Shown in pieces: positions 28,846 to 38,275 of a DNA stretch of 64,000 nt. The translations under genes were made by a program, and so were the position numbers. The notes under the pieces are model-generated. The model made no database searches. It was not told where the DNA came from and saw only the letters and a list, made by a program, of their open reading frames with translations. The stretch covers positions 1-64,000 of the forward strand of contig NZ_AGFU01000036.1 of the NCBI RefSeq assembly GCF_000226955.1. The letters are read 5' to 3'. Position 1 is the stretch's first letter. Each line of letters starts with the position of its first letter. This stretch comes from Sphingomonas elodea ATCC 31461 (GTDB taxonomy: Bacteria; Pseudomonadota; Alphaproteobacteria; Sphingomonadales; Sphingomonadaceae).

Positions 28846-29430
28846 CTAAGAGTTGAACCTTGGCCAAATTGCTCGATCTCGTTTTGGACGCTGCACGGAA
28901 GCACCTTCCAATAGTAACAGCAACATCGTAACCGTCTTCAAGTACCTGAACTTTGGCGATGATAGCACTTCCATATCGGTTAGAACGTGATCATCACCTC
29001 CCCACGAACCCGAAAATAAATCGGCAGCGCGTTTCTCAGGGCGCTTCATGGCAAAACAGATTTCGCTTATTTTGGGCGTGGCAAACGAAACGTTCGAGAA
29101 ACTGTGCGCGAACTCGTTGCGGACTTGGGCAACAGCTCTAAGATCGGCTTCTGTCTCAGCACCGAACAGAGCAAGCGCGCGGCCCATATCTATCTTCGGT
29201 TGAAAATTCCGAAGTGGGCCGGAATGGAAAAGCTGATTGTGCTCAGCTGCTGTCATACGAGCCATGCGCTTCGTCAGTGCACGCTCAAGCGCGCCTTCAA
29301 GCAAAGTTGCGGCAGTAATTGCGGCGGTTAGGTCCGGCACTCTTTTGAGAGAATTGATACGTTTGAAAGCGGGGGTCGGCGGCAGCGCCTTTGTACGACG
29401 CCGTGCGCGCTTTTTAGCTTGGTTCGCCAT
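28846..29430 (-). CDS. MltR-like protein, probably horizontally acquired
   Basis: About 194 residues. A very basic N-terminus (KKRARRRTK) is followed by an all-helical domain. The block FHSGPLRNFQPKIDMGRALALFG, then VAQVRNEFAHSF about 15 residues later, resembles the conserved core of the MltR (mannitol operon repressor)/DUF4145-like families, though similarity to true MltR is remote. Base composition and codon use are plainly less GC-rich than all neighbours, suggesting transfer. I chose the ATG at 29430 (MANQAKKRA); one at 29484 would add 18 residues, and neither has a strong ribosome binding site. No mannitol operon is beside it, so a mannitol role should not be assumed. Confidence 0.7.
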   Translation of the reverse strand: MANQAKKRARRRTKALPPTPAFKRINSLKRVPDLTAAITAATLLEGALERALTKRMARMTAAEHNQLFHSGPLRNFQPKIDMGRALALFGAETEADLRAVAQVRNEFAHSFSNVSFATPKISEICFAMKRPEKRAADLFSGSWGGDDHVLTDMEVLSSPKFRYLKTVTMLLLLLEGASVQRPKRDRAIWPRFNS

Positions 29431-29597
29431 AGTCCAAGGGTAGTGGCGGATTTGAAAGTTGAAAGCCCTTGGTGATGCCTGCATTCCGCGTAGATAAGCC
29501 GGTTCAGTCGGCGCAGGAAAAGCTTGATCATGCAGCTAGTTGCTGTGGAGACCCCATCCCCATTGCCGTTTCCCGCCCCGCTGCTAGCGTCGCGGCC

Positions 29598-30362
29598 ATG
29601 ACCGAAGGCATGACCTATGGGCGCTATCTCGCCCTCGACCAGCTGCTCGCCGCCCAGCATCCGCTGTCGGACCGGCATGACGAGCTGCTTTTCATCATAA
29701 TCCACCAGACCAAGGAGCTGTGGCTCAAGCAGATCCTCGCCGAGCTGCACCTCGCCAAGGGGCTGGTGCGCGCGGGCAAGCTGATCGAGGCGTACAAGGG
29801 CCTGGCGCGGGTGAGCCGCATCCAGGCGGTGATGACGCTGAGCTGGGACGTGCTCGCGACGATGACGCCCAGCGACTATACCCGCTTCCGCTCGGTGCTC
29901 GGCGGCAGCTCGGGCTTCCAGTCGGACCAGTTCCGCGCGGTCGAGACGATGCTGGGCCTGCGCGGCGGCGGGGCGCCGGGGCCGCTGACCGACGCGGCCG
30001 CCGCGCTGCCGAGCCTGTGGGACGATGCCAATGCCGCGCTCGCCGCCGCCGGCTTCGTCTTGCCCGAGGCCGTGCTGCAGCGCGACTGGCCGACGCCCTA
30101 TCAGCCGAACGACGCCGTGCGCGCCGCCTGGGGCCAGGTGTACCGCGATACCAATCGCTATTGGGACCTGTACCAGCTGGCCGAAAAGCTGGTCGACATC
30201 GACGACGCGATGGCGACCTGGCGGCACAAGCATGTGCTCACCGTCAGCCGGGTGATCGGCGGCAAGCCGGGGACCGGGGGCACGCCAGGCGTGTCCTATC
30301 TCGAATCGACGCTCGCCAAGCGCGCCTTCCCCGAGCTCTGGTCGCTCCGGACCGATCTGTGA
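29598..30362 (+). CDS. kynA: Tryptophan 2,3-dioxygenase
   Basis: This 254-residue heme enzyme opens the indole ring of L-Trp to N-formylkynurenine. Family motifs: MTYGRYLALDQLLAAQ, LLFIIIHQTKELWLKQIL, GSSGFQSDQFR, MLGLRGG, the heme-ligand region WRHKHVLTVSRVIGGKPGTG and GVSYLESTLAKRAFPELW. The ATG at 29598 fits the domain start; an earlier in-frame ATG at 29469 adds unrelated residues. The stop overlaps the next gene as GTGA, coupling it to the kynureninase-like gene. Confidence 0.94.
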   Translation: MTEGMTYGRYLALDQLLAAQHPLSDRHDELLFIIIHQTKELWLKQILAELHLAKGLVRAGKLIEAYKGLARVSRIQAVMTLSWDVLATMTPSDYTRFRSVLGGSSGFQSDQFRAVETMLGLRGGGAPGPLTDAAAALPSLWDDANAALAAAGFVLPEAVLQRDWPTPYQPNDAVRAAWGQVYRDTNRYWDLYQLAEKLVDIDDAMATWRHKHVLTVSRVIGGKPGTGGTPGVSYLESTLAKRAFPELWSLRTDL

Positions 30363-31483
30363 GCAGCTTCAAGCATTTGTTCCAGCGCGCGCTGGCCGCC
30401 GCGCCCGACCGGCTGCACTTCGCCGCGCATAGCCATCACCTCTGGCCCGACGCCTCGTGGCTCGGCCAGCAGGCGGCGTGGGACGACGCTGCGCGGCTCG
30501 CCGACCGCAAATGGGGCCGGGTGATGGACGCAATCTGGCCCGCCGCCCAGGCGCAGGTCGCGGCCGAGCTGCACCTGCCCGATCCGTCGACCGTGGTGTT
30601 CGCCTCCAACACGCACGAACTGCTGCTGCGGATCGTCTCGGCGATGGGCCCTCGCCGGCCATTGCGCATCCTCGCCACCGACGGCGAGTTCCACAGCTTC
30701 CGCCGCCAGTCGCTGCGCTGGGAGGAGGCGGGCACGGCGGTGGTCACGCGGGTGCCGATGGGGGATATCGTCGCGACGGCGCAGGGCGGCGGGTTCGACC
30801 TGATCGTGGCGAGCCATGTCCAGTTCGGCACCGGCCGTATCTTCGCTGGGCTTGCCGATCTCGCGGCGCTGGCGCGGCCCGAGGGGCCTTGGGTGCTGAT
30901 CGACGGCTATCACGGCTTCATGGCCGTCGAGACCGATCTGTCGGCAGTGGCGGACCGGGTGTTCTACGTCGCCGGCGGGTACAAATATGCGATGGCGGGC
31001 GAGGGCGTCGGCTTCCTCCACGCACCCCCCGGCTTCGGCCCGCGGCCGGAGATCACCGGCTGGTATGCCGAGTTCGAGGACCTCGCCCTGCCGCCGGGGC
31101 AGATCGGCTATGCGCCCGACGCCCGCCGCTTCCTCGGCGCGACCTTCGATCCCTCCGGGCTCTATCGCTTCGTCGCGGTGCGCGAGATGCTGGCGCGCGA
31201 GGGGCTGACCACCGCGGCGATCAACGCCCATGTCGCACCGCTCCGGGCGCAGTTGCTCGACGGCTTCCCCCTCGACGCGGAACGGATCAACCCCGCCGCC
31301 CCGGATGCGCCCCAGGCCCGGTTCGTCGCGCTGCGCAGCCCGCACGCCGCCAATTGGCAGAAGGCGCTGCTGGAGGACGGTATCGTCACCGACGTGCGCG
31401 GCGACGTGCTGCGGATCGGGCTCGGCCTCTACCAGGACGCGCGCGACGTGGCGAAGCTGCGCGCGGCGCTCGCCGCGCTCTGA
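30359..31483 (+). CDS. Class V PLP-dependent enzyme, probable kynureninase
   Basis: A 374-residue fold-type I PLP protein: HFAAHSHHLWPDASW near the start, phosphate-loop region VVFASNTHELLLRI, cofactor-binding VLIDGYHGFMAVE and the Schiff-base Lys209 in YVAGGYKYAMAGEG, then LGATFDPSGLYRFVA. Coupling to tryptophan dioxygenase by the GTGA overlap makes kynureninase (kynurenine to anthranilate and alanine) the best guess. The sequence is shorter than classical KynU and its PLP motifs differ, so another class V activity is possible. No formamidase gene is adjacent. Confidence 0.78.
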   Translation: MSSFKHLFQRALAAAPDRLHFAAHSHHLWPDASWLGQQAAWDDAARLADRKWGRVMDAIWPAAQAQVAAELHLPDPSTVVFASNTHELLLRIVSAMGPRRPLRILATDGEFHSFRRQSLRWEEAGTAVVTRVPMGDIVATAQGGGFDLIVASHVQFGTGRIFAGLADLAALARPEGPWVLIDGYHGFMAVETDLSAVADRVFYVAGGYKYAMAGEGVGFLHAPPGFGPRPEITGWYAEFEDLALPPGQIGYAPDARRFLGATFDPSGLYRFVAVREMLAREGLTTAAINAHVAPLRAQLLDGFPLDAERINPAAPDAPQARFVALRSPHAANWQKALLEDGIVTDVRGDVLRIGLGLYQDARDVAKLRAALAAL

Positions 31484-31918
31484 TCAGGCGGCGGCGAGCG
31501 GCGCCAGGCCCAGGCGGCGGATCTCGATCGCCGGGCAGCGGTCCATCACCACCTTGAGCCCGGCCGCCTCGGCGCGCGCGGCCGCCGCGTGGTCGACCAC
31601 GTCGAGCTGCATCCACACCGCCTTGGCACCCGCCGCGATCGCGGCATCGACCACCGCGCCGGCATCTTCCGACTTGCGGAAGACATCGACGATGTCGATC
31701 GGCACGCCGATCTGGTCGAGATCGCGAAAGACGAATTCGCCGTAGATATGCTCGCCGGTAATGCGCGGATTGACCGGAATCACCCGATACCCATGCCGCT
31801 GCAACAGCAGCATGACGCCATTGCTGGGTCGATTGGGACGGTCGGATGCACCGACCATCGCGATGGTGCGCGATTCCTCGAGCAGGGTGCGGATGTCTTC
31901 GTCACGCGTCAGCGGCAT
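31484..31918 (-). CDS. CoA-binding domain protein (YccU-type)
   Basis: A 144-residue single Rossmann domain: [19 protein letters not shown] with the nucleotide-binding Gly motif, [30 protein letters not shown] and [16 protein letters not shown]. Family members bind CoA but have no settled role. It begins three bases after the mrp stop with GAGGTG as ribosome binding site, so it is probably cotranscribed with mrp. It ends back-to-back with the kynureninase-like gene. Confidence 0.88.
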   Translation of the reverse strand: MPLTRDEDIRTLLEESRTIAMVGASDRPNRPSNGVMLLLQRHGYRVIPVNPRITGEHIYGEFVFRDLDQIGVPIDIVDVFRKSEDAGAVVDAAIAAGAKAVWMQLDVVDHAAAARAEAAGLKVVMDRCPAIEIRRLGLAPLAAA

Positions 31919-31921
31919 GCA

Positions 31922-32878
31922 TCACCTCTTTAGCCATTCATATACGGATTCCGCCAAGGCACCAAATACTGCGGAAGACTCCGTATCCCCGGCCGCGGGC
32001 GGCATTCCCGCATCCGAAGCCGCGCGGATCGCCATGGCGAGCGGGATTCGGCCCAGGAACGGGATGCCCAGCGTGCCCGCGGCCTTCTCCGCCCCGCCGC
32101 TGCCGAACGGATCGGAGACGCCGCCGCAATGCGGGCAGCAATAGCCGGCCATGTTCTCGACCAGCCCGACGATCGGCACCCCGGCCTTGTTGAACAGGTC
32201 GATCGCCCGCGTCGCATCGATCAGCGCCAGATCCTGCGGGGTGGAGACGATCACCGCACCCGCCGGCTTGTGCTTCTGGATCATCGTCAGCTGCACGTCG
32301 CCGGTTCCCGGCGGCAGATCGAGCACCAGCAGTTCGGTATCGCCCCAGGCGGCATCGACCAGCTGGCCGAGCGCCCCGCCCGCCATCGGCCCGCGCCAGG
32401 CGATCGCCTGGCCTTCGGCTACCAGGCCGCCCATCGACAGCATCTTGAGCCCGAACGGGGTATCGATCGGCAGCAATACTTTGTCACGCGCCTGCGGCTT
32501 CACACCCTCGACGCCCAGCAACTTGGGCTGCGAGGGGCCGTAGATATCGGCATCGACCAGCCCGACCTTGATGCCCCGCCGGGCGAGCGCGATCGCGAGA
32601 TTGGCGGCGACGGTGGACTTGCCCACCCCGCCCTTGCCGCTGGCAACGGCGAGGATGCGGCGGGTGCGGCGCTCGCTGGTGAGAAGAATGCGCACTTCCG
32701 CCACGCCCGGCAGCGCGGCGGCGGCGCTGCGCACCTCGGCTTCCAGCGCGTCGCGGGTCTCGGGCGCGAGGCCGGTCACGTCGAGCACGACATTGGCACG
32801 GCCGCCTTCCAGGCGCACCGTGGCGCGGCCGGCGGAGACGGGGGCGAGGGCGGCGGTAAGGTCCTGCGGTTCAGTCAT
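31922..32878 (-). CDS. Mrp/ApbC-family iron-sulfur carrier ATPase
   Basis: About 318 residues: a short N-terminal MIP18-like part (~1-70), then a MinD/Mrp P-loop ATPase. It has the deviant Walker A motif ASGKGGVGKSTVAANLA, the switch-I motif VDADIYGPSQPKLLG, LLVLDLPPGTGDVQLT, and the cluster-binding CxxC in AGYCCPHCGG. It is thought to carry Fe-S clusters to target proteins. The ATG at 32878 (MTEPQDL) is better than 32914, which adds an unconserved stretch. Divergent from hflK across 71 bases. Confidence 0.92.
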   Translation of the reverse strand: MTEPQDLTAALAPVSAGRATVRLEGGRANVVLDVTGLAPETRDALEAEVRSAAAALPGVAEVRILLTSERRTRRILAVASGKGGVGKSTVAANLAIALARRGIKVGLVDADIYGPSQPKLLGVEGVKPQARDKVLLPIDTPFGLKMLSMGGLVAEGQAIAWRGPMAGGALGQLVDAAWGDTELLVLDLPPGTGDVQLTMIQKHKPAGAVIVSTPQDLALIDATRAIDLFNKAGVPIVGLVENMAGYCCPHCGGVSDPFGSGGAEKAAGTLGIPFLGRIPLAMAIRAASDAGMPPAAGDTESSAVFGALAESVYEWLKR

Positions 32879-32949
32879 GCCGCGGCACATAGGTACACAA
32901 TCGTCCGACGCCACTGTAAATCCGCGTCGCCCTGCTTATAAAGGTCAGC

Positions 32950-34026
32950 ATGGTGAATAGTTCTGGCCGCGACGCGCTGTCCGGCACCTTCCACAACGAG
33001 GCGCCGAAAAGCCCCTGGGGCGGCGGCTCGGATAAGGGCGACGGCAATGGCAGTGGCCCGCGCAACCCGTGGTCCGTGCCGCCCGAGGGCCGCCGCAGCC
33101 GCGCTGCGTCCGCGAGCGCGCTGGACGAGCTGTGGCGTCGCGCCCGCGGCGGCGGCGGCGGCCTGCCCGGTATGCCCAGCGGCGCGCGGCTGTGGCTGCT
33201 GATCCTCGCCGGTCTGATCGGCGTGTGGATCGTCTACACCTCGGTCCACCCGATCGGCCCGCGCGAGAAGGGCGTCGTCACCTTCCTCGGCCGCTATTCC
33301 GGTACGCTGGATCCCGGCATCCAGTTCACCCTGCCCGCGCCGTTCCAGCTGGTCGACGTGGTCGATGTCGGCAATATCCGGACCGAGAACTTTCCCAACA
33401 GCGGCGAGAATCTGATGCTGACCGGCGATCAGAACATCGTCGACCTCGCCTATTCGGTGCGCTGGGATATCCGCAGCGCCTCCGACTATGTGTTCCAGAT
33501 CGCCGACCCGCGCGAGACGGTGCGTGCCACCGCCGAGAGCGCGATGCGCAACGTCATCGCCAACACCACGCTCAACGAGGCGATCGGCGAGGGCCGCTCG
33601 AAGATCGAGGCCGAGGCGCAGGTCGCGATGCAGCAGATCCTCGACGAATATGGCTCGGGCATCCGCATCCAGGGCGTCGCCATCCAGAAGGCCGCCGCGC
33701 CGAGCCAGGTGGACGACGCCTTCAAGGCCGTCACCGCCGCGCAGCAGGAAGCCGAATCGAACCGCAACAACGCCAATGCCTATGCCCAGCGCGTGATCGC
33801 CGCGGCCCAGGGCGAGGCGGCCGAGTTCGACAAGATCTACGAACAGTACAAGCTCGCGCCCGAAGTGACGAAGCGCCGGCTCTATTACGAAACCATGGAG
33901 GCCGTGCTGGCCAACACCAATAAGACCGTGATCGAGGCACCCGGCGTGAACAGCTATCTGCCGCTGCCGCAACTGCGCCGGGGGACCGCCACGATCGAAG
34001 GCGACACCAAGGGAGGCGCCAAGTGA
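32950..34026 (+). CDS. hflK: HflK, FtsH protease modulator
   Basis: 358-residue SPFH/band 7 membrane protein. The N-terminal cytoplasmic part is Gly/Pro-rich (SPWGGGSDKGDGNG), followed by one TM helix (LWLLILAGLIGVWIVYTSV, ~78-97), the SPFH domain (GPREKGVVTFLGRYSGTLDPG) and a helical coiled coil (~230-300). With HflC it forms the cage around FtsH that limits membrane-protein degradation. AAAGGT precedes the ATG. It overlaps hflC as GTGA. Confidence 0.95.
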   Translation: MVNSSGRDALSGTFHNEAPKSPWGGGSDKGDGNGSGPRNPWSVPPEGRRSRAASASALDELWRRARGGGGGLPGMPSGARLWLLILAGLIGVWIVYTSVHPIGPREKGVVTFLGRYSGTLDPGIQFTLPAPFQLVDVVDVGNIRTENFPNSGENLMLTGDQNIVDLAYSVRWDIRSASDYVFQIADPRETVRATAESAMRNVIANTTLNEAIGEGRSKIEAEAQVAMQQILDEYGSGIRIQGVAIQKAAAPSQVDDAFKAVTAAQQEAESNRNNANAYAQRVIAAAQGEAAEFDKIYEQYKLAPEVTKRRLYYETMEAVLANTNKTVIEAPGVNSYLPLPQLRRGTATIEGDTKGGAK

Positions 34027-34874
34027 TCGCCTGGGCACGCAACCCGATCGCGCTGGTCGTCGCCGTCATCGTCCTGCTCATCGTGCTGATGAGCACGGTG
34101 GCGATCGTGCCGGAGACCAAGCAGGTCGTCGTGCTGCGGCTGGAGAAGCCGTACCGCACGGTGAACGCCTATCGCACCGGCGAGGGCTTCGGCCGTACCA
34201 ATGCCGGCCCGGTGTTCCGCATTCCGTTCGTCGACCGGCTGGTATGGGTGGACAAGCGCGTGCTCGATGTCGACCTGCCGGACGAGCCGGTGCTGTCGAC
34301 CGACCAGCTCCGCCTCGAGATCGACGCCTATGCCCGCTATCGCATCACCGATCCGCTGCGGATGGTGGTGACCGTCGGCACCGAGGAGCGTCTCCGCGAT
34401 CAGCTCCAGCCGCTGCTGCGCTCGTCGCTGCGCAACGAGCTCGGCAAGCGCCGCTCGAGCACCCTGCTCAGCCCGGAACGCGGGCAGGTGATGGATAACG
34501 TGCAGGCCTCGCTGCAGAAGCTCGCCAGCCAGTATGGCGTGCAGATCGTCGATGTCCGCATCAAGCAGACCGAGCTGCCTTCGGGCTCGCCGCTGACCAG
34601 CGCGCTCACCCGCATGGCCACCGCGCGCAGTCAGGAAGCGGAGACGATCAAGGCGCAGGGGCTGAAGGACGCGCAGATCATCCGCGCCGACGCCCAGGCC
34701 CAGGCGGCGCAGATCTATGCCGCGGCGTTCAACAAGGACCCGAAATTCTACGATTTCTACCGGGCGATGCAGTCCTACCGCACGACCTTCCTGAGCCCGG
34801 ACGCCAAGGGCGACAGCCAGATCATCCTGTCGCCGAACAATGCGTATCTTCGGGAGTTCACCGGGCAACGATGA
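34023..34874 (+). CDS. hflC: HflC, FtsH protease modulator
   Basis: A 283-residue partner of HflK. It has an N-terminal TM helix (IALVVAVIVLLIVLMSTVAIV), the SPFH domain (IPFVDRLVWVDKRVLDVDLP, DAYARYRITDPLRM) and a helical tail (QEAETIKAQGLKDAQIIRAD, FYDFYRAMQSYR). The GTG start at 34023 overlaps the hflK TGA. Order hflK-hflC-degP groups membrane proteolysis control with periplasmic proteolysis. Confidence 0.95.
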   Translation: MIAWARNPIALVVAVIVLLIVLMSTVAIVPETKQVVVLRLEKPYRTVNAYRTGEGFGRTNAGPVFRIPFVDRLVWVDKRVLDVDLPDEPVLSTDQLRLEIDAYARYRITDPLRMVVTVGTEERLRDQLQPLLRSSLRNELGKRRSSTLLSPERGQVMDNVQASLQKLASQYGVQIVDVRIKQTELPSGSPLTSALTRMATARSQEAETIKAQGLKDAQIIRADAQAQAAQIYAAAFNKDPKFYDFYRAMQSYRTTFLSPDAKGDSQIILSPNNAYLREFTGQR

Positions 34875-34970
34875 AGCTGTCCGGCCGTTCATATTCAAAT
34901 CAGGTTCAGCCGCGCCGGCTAGAAGCGCGGCTTGAGACGAATACCATTCCTTTCGAGAGGAAATGACCCC

Positions 34971-36485
34971 GTGCGTTACGCCTACGCCTTGACTACCGCG
35001 ATTCTGCTGGGTGGCGCCGCCACCGCACTCTCGCTCAACCAGCCGGCCGGCGCGCAGACCGCGCAGAACGAGCCCGGCACCATTCAGGCAGTGGCGCCCA
35101 AGGCCGGCGCGCCGATGAGCTTCGCCGACCTCGTCGCCCGCCTCCAGCCCGCCGTGGTGAACATCTCGACCACGCAGCGCGTGAAGGTGAACGCCAATCC
35201 GTTCGCCGGCACGCCGTTCGAGATGTTCGGCGGCGGCCAGGGCCAGCCTGTGACCCGCGAAGCGCAGTCGCTGGGCTCGGGCTTCATCATCTCGGCCGAC
35301 GGCTATGTCGTCACCAACAACCATGTGATCTCGGCCGGCGCGCAGGGCGCGGTGGTGGAGACGATCACCGTCACCCTGGCCGATGGCCGCGATTTCAAGG
35401 CCAAGCTGATCGGCCATGACGCGCAGTCGGACCTGGCGGTGCTCAAGATCGACGGCACCGCGCTGCCCTTCGTCAAGTTCGGCGATTCGGGCCGCGCCCG
35501 CGTCGGTGACTGGATCGTGGCGATCGGCAACCCGTTCGGCCTGGGCGGCACCGTCACCGCCGGCATCATCTCGGCTACCCACCGCGTGACCGGCGCCGGC
35601 GCCTATGACCGCTTCATCCAGACCGACGCGTCGATCAACCGCGGCAACTCCGGCGGCCCGATGTTCGATCTCAACGGCAACGTGATCGGCATCAACTCGC
35701 AGATCCTGTCGCCCACCGGCGGCAATGTCGGCATCGGCTTCGCAATTCCCGCAGAGGAAGCCAAGCCGATCATCGACAAGCTGATGCAGGGCAAGGCGAT
35801 CACCCGCGGCTATCTCGGCATCGCGATGCAGGACCTGACCAAGGACCTCGCCGCCGGTTTCGGCCTGCCGTCCGACCGCGGCACGCTGGTCGCCCGCGTC
35901 GAGCCAGGCCAGCCCGCCGAGAAGGCGGGCATCCGCCAGGGCGACGTGATCGTGAAGGTCAACGGCAAGGACATCACGCCCGAGCAGACGCTGTCCTACA
36001 TCGTCGCGAACGTCAGCCCGGGCACTCGCATCCCGGTGGAGCTGATCCGCGACGGCAAGCGGCAGACCGTCAACGTCACCGTCGGCACCCGTCCGCCGGA
36101 CGAGCAGCTCGCCCAGTTCGACCCGAACGACCAGGACGGCGCGCAGGGCGATGACGGCGACGACGGCAGCTCGCCGACGGGCCCCACCGCGACGCTCGGC
36201 GTAGGCGTCACCCCGCTCACCGCGCAGATCGCGCGCCAGATCGGCGTCGATCCCTCGCTGGGCGGCGTGGTGATCCTGGGCGTGAACCCGAGCAGCGATG
36301 CGGCGGGCAAGGGCCTGCAGCGGGGCGACGTGATCGTCTCCGCCAACCAGCAGCCGGTGCGCACCGGTGCCGATCTCAGCAAGATCGTCGCCGCCGCGAA
36401 GGCGGCAGGCCGCAAGCAGGTGGTGCTGTTCGTCCAGCGCCGCAACGTCGGCAACTACATTCCCGTCGGCATCGCCGGCAACTGA
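34971..36485 (+). CDS. DegP/HtrA-family periplasmic serine protease
   Basis: About 504 residues. Signal peptide (YAYALTTAILLGGAATALSL), trypsin-like domain with the triad His118 (TNNHVIS), Asp154 (QSDLAVLKI) and Ser227 (RGNSGGPMF), then two PDZ domains (~280-370 and ~410-500) separated by an Asp/Gly-rich linker (NDQDGAQGDDGDDG). It degrades or refolds damaged envelope proteins. The GTG at 34971 with GAGAGGAAA upstream is preferred over the TTG at 34932. It follows hflC after about 95 bases, so it may be cotranscribed or have its own promoter. Confidence 0.95.
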   Translation: MRYAYALTTAILLGGAATALSLNQPAGAQTAQNEPGTIQAVAPKAGAPMSFADLVARLQPAVVNISTTQRVKVNANPFAGTPFEMFGGGQGQPVTREAQSLGSGFIISADGYVVTNNHVISAGAQGAVVETITVTLADGRDFKAKLIGHDAQSDLAVLKIDGTALPFVKFGDSGRARVGDWIVAIGNPFGLGGTVTAGIISATHRVTGAGAYDRFIQTDASINRGNSGGPMFDLNGNVIGINSQILSPTGGNVGIGFAIPAEEAKPIIDKLMQGKAITRGYLGIAMQDLTKDLAAGFGLPSDRGTLVARVEPGQPAEKAGIRQGDVIVKVNGKDITPEQTLSYIVANVSPGTRIPVELIRDGKRQTVNVTVGTRPPDEQLAQFDPNDQDGAQGDDGDDGSSPTGPTATLGVGVTPLTAQIARQIGVDPSLGGVVILGVNPSSDAAGKGLQRGDVIVSANQQPVRTGADLSKIVAAAKAAGRKQVVLFVQRRNVGNYIPVGIAGN

Positions 36486-36528
36486 TCGCAGCTAAAAGCG
36501 GCTGACCAGGGCCCGTTTCTTCCCTATG

Positions 36529-36549
36529 CCTGCTCCCAAAAGGAGCAGG
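36529..36549 (+). promoter_or_regulatory. Hairpin containing the ribosome binding site of the HerA-like gene
   Basis: CCTGCTCC (36529-36536) pairs perfectly with GGAGCAGG (36542-36549) across a CAAAA loop. The 3' arm contains the Shine-Dalgarno AGGAG of the gene starting at 36552. The fold would hide the ribosome binding site; it could also act as a weak terminator for degP. Regulation is inferred. Confidence 0.6.
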
Positions 36550-36551
36550 AA

Positions 36552-38150
36552 ATGGCGGAAGAGACGGGCCTTTTCGTTGGCGCAGCCGGTACCGAGCGGA
36601 TCGAACTCAACCTGCGTCGCGCCAATCGCCACGGGTTGATCGCAGGGGCGACCGGTACCGGCAAGACGGTGACGCTGCAGGGCCTGGCGGAAGGCTTCTC
36701 GGCCGCCGGGGTGCCGGTGTTCGTGGCGGACGTGAAGGGCGACCTGGGCGGGCTCGGCATGGCCGGATCGCCGCTCGCCAAGCCCCATGCCGCCTTCGCC
36801 GCGCGCGCCCAGGCCATCGGCGACGGCGGCTGGCAGTACCGCGCCATGCCGGTGCAGCTGTGGGACCTGTTCGGCGAGGCCGGCCACCCGATCCGCGCCA
36901 CCGTTTCCGAAATGGGCCCGCTGCTGCTCGCCCGGCTGATGGACCTGAACGAGGTGCAGGAGGGTGTGCTCACCATCGCCTTCCACGTCGCCGATGCCGA
37001 AGGGCTGCTGCTGCTCGACCTCGACGACCTCCAGGCCATGCTCGCCCACTGCGCCGAGCGTGCCGAGGAACTCTCGACCACCTATGGCAACGTCTCGAAG
37101 CAGAGCGTCGGCGCGATCCAGCGCCAGCTGCTCCAGCTGCGCACCCAGGGCGCCGCCCATTTCTTCGGCGAGCCGGCGCTCAGCATCCAGGACTTCCTGG
37201 CCACCGACGACAGTGGCCGCGGCGTGGTCAACATCCTCGCCGCCGACCGGCTGATGGCCAGTCCGCGCCTCTATGCCAGCTTCCTGCTCTGGCTGCTGTC
37301 CGAACTGTTCGAGACGCTCCCCGAAATCGGCGATCCCGACAAGCCGGTGCTGGTCTTCTTCTTCGACGAGGCGCACCTGCTGTTCGACGACGCGCCCAGG
37401 GCGCTGCTGGAGAAGATCGAGCAGGTCGTCCGCCTGATCCGCTCCAAGGGCGTCGGCGTCTATTTCGTCACGCAGAACCCGATCGACATTCCCGAGGATG
37501 TCGCCGCCCAGCTCGGCAACCGCATCCAGCACGCGCTGCGCGCCTTCACGCCCCGCGACCAGAAGGCGATCCGCGCCGCCGCCGAGACCTTCCGGGCCAG
37601 CCCCGGGCTCGACGTGGCCACCGCGATCACCGAGCTGGCGGTGGGCGAGGCGCTCGTCTCGCTGCTCCAGGCGGATGGCTCGCCGGCGCCGGTCGCGCGC
37701 ACGCTGGTCCGCCCGCCAGCTTCCCGCGTCGGGCCGCTGGCGGCGGACGAGCGCAAGATCCTGGTCGAGACCGACGCGGTCGGCACCCGCTACGATGCGG
37801 CGATCGACCGCGAGTCCGCCGACGAGCTGATCGCCGCCAAGCGCGCCGAGGCGAGCGCCGCCGCCGCCGAGGCCCAGGCCCGCGACGCCGCCGAAAAGGC
37901 CGCCGCCGCCCAGGCCAAGGAAGATGCCCGCCGCGCCAAGGAGGCGGAGCGCGCCCGCATCGCCGCCGAGCGCGAGGCGGCGAACAACCCGCTCAATCGC
38001 GCGATCCGCTCCGCCACCCGCTCGGCATCGTCGGCCGCGGGCCGCGCGGTGGCGAACGAGGTCAGCAAGGCCGTGTTCGGCAGCAAGGGCGGCGGCGGCA
38101 TGCTCGGTCAGGTGGTGCGCGGCGTGCTGGGCGGGCTGTTCCGCGGCTGA
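36552..38150 (+). CDS. HerA-like (DUF853/YjgR) P-loop ATPase
   Basis: 532 residues with a FtsK/HerA-type ATPase core: Walker [21 protein letters not shown] near residue 30, [13 protein letters not shown], Walker [16 protein letters not shown] (~268), sensor-like [16 protein letters not shown]. The C-terminal third (~425-480) is a long Ala/Arg/Lys/Glu coiled coil, followed by a Gly-rich tail. The precise role of this family is not established; DNA or protein translocation is assumed from HerA. It is not next to nurA. The ribosome binding site lies in a hairpin. Confidence 0.87.
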   Translation: MAEETGLFVGAAGTERIELNLRRANRHGLIAGATGTGKTVTLQGLAEGFSAAGVPVFVADVKGDLGGLGMAGSPLAKPHAAFAARAQAIGDGGWQYRAMPVQLWDLFGEAGHPIRATVSEMGPLLLARLMDLNEVQEGVLTIAFHVADAEGLLLLDLDDLQAMLAHCAERAEELSTTYGNVSKQSVGAIQRQLLQLRTQGAAHFFGEPALSIQDFLATDDSGRGVVNILAADRLMASPRLYASFLLWLLSELFETLPEIGDPDKPVLVFFFDEAHLLFDDAPRALLEKIEQVVRLIRSKGVGVYFVTQNPIDIPEDVAAQLGNRIQHALRAFTPRDQKAIRAAAETFRASPGLDVATAITELAVGEALVSLLQADGSPAPVARTLVRPPASRVGPLAADERKILVETDAVGTRYDAAIDRESADELIAAKRAEASAAAAEAQARDAAEKAAAAQAKEDARRAKEAERARIAAEREAANNPLNRAIRSATRSASSAAGRAVANEVSKAVFGSKGGGGMLGQVVRGVLGGLFRG

Positions 38151-38275
38151 ATGCCCGAAAGGCCTGTCCTTTCGCGCCCGCCGGTGCCACGGTACCGGCA
38201 ATGCGACGGCGAGGGTGCCCATGCTGATCCGGATGGACCACTGCGTGCAGCAGTGGCGCGGTTTCGCGCGCCCCG

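Noticed and set aside
32930-32949. TTATAA as a -10 box for hflK
   Set aside because: It lies about ten bases from the start codon and would leave no room for the AAAGGT ribosome binding site in the transcript.
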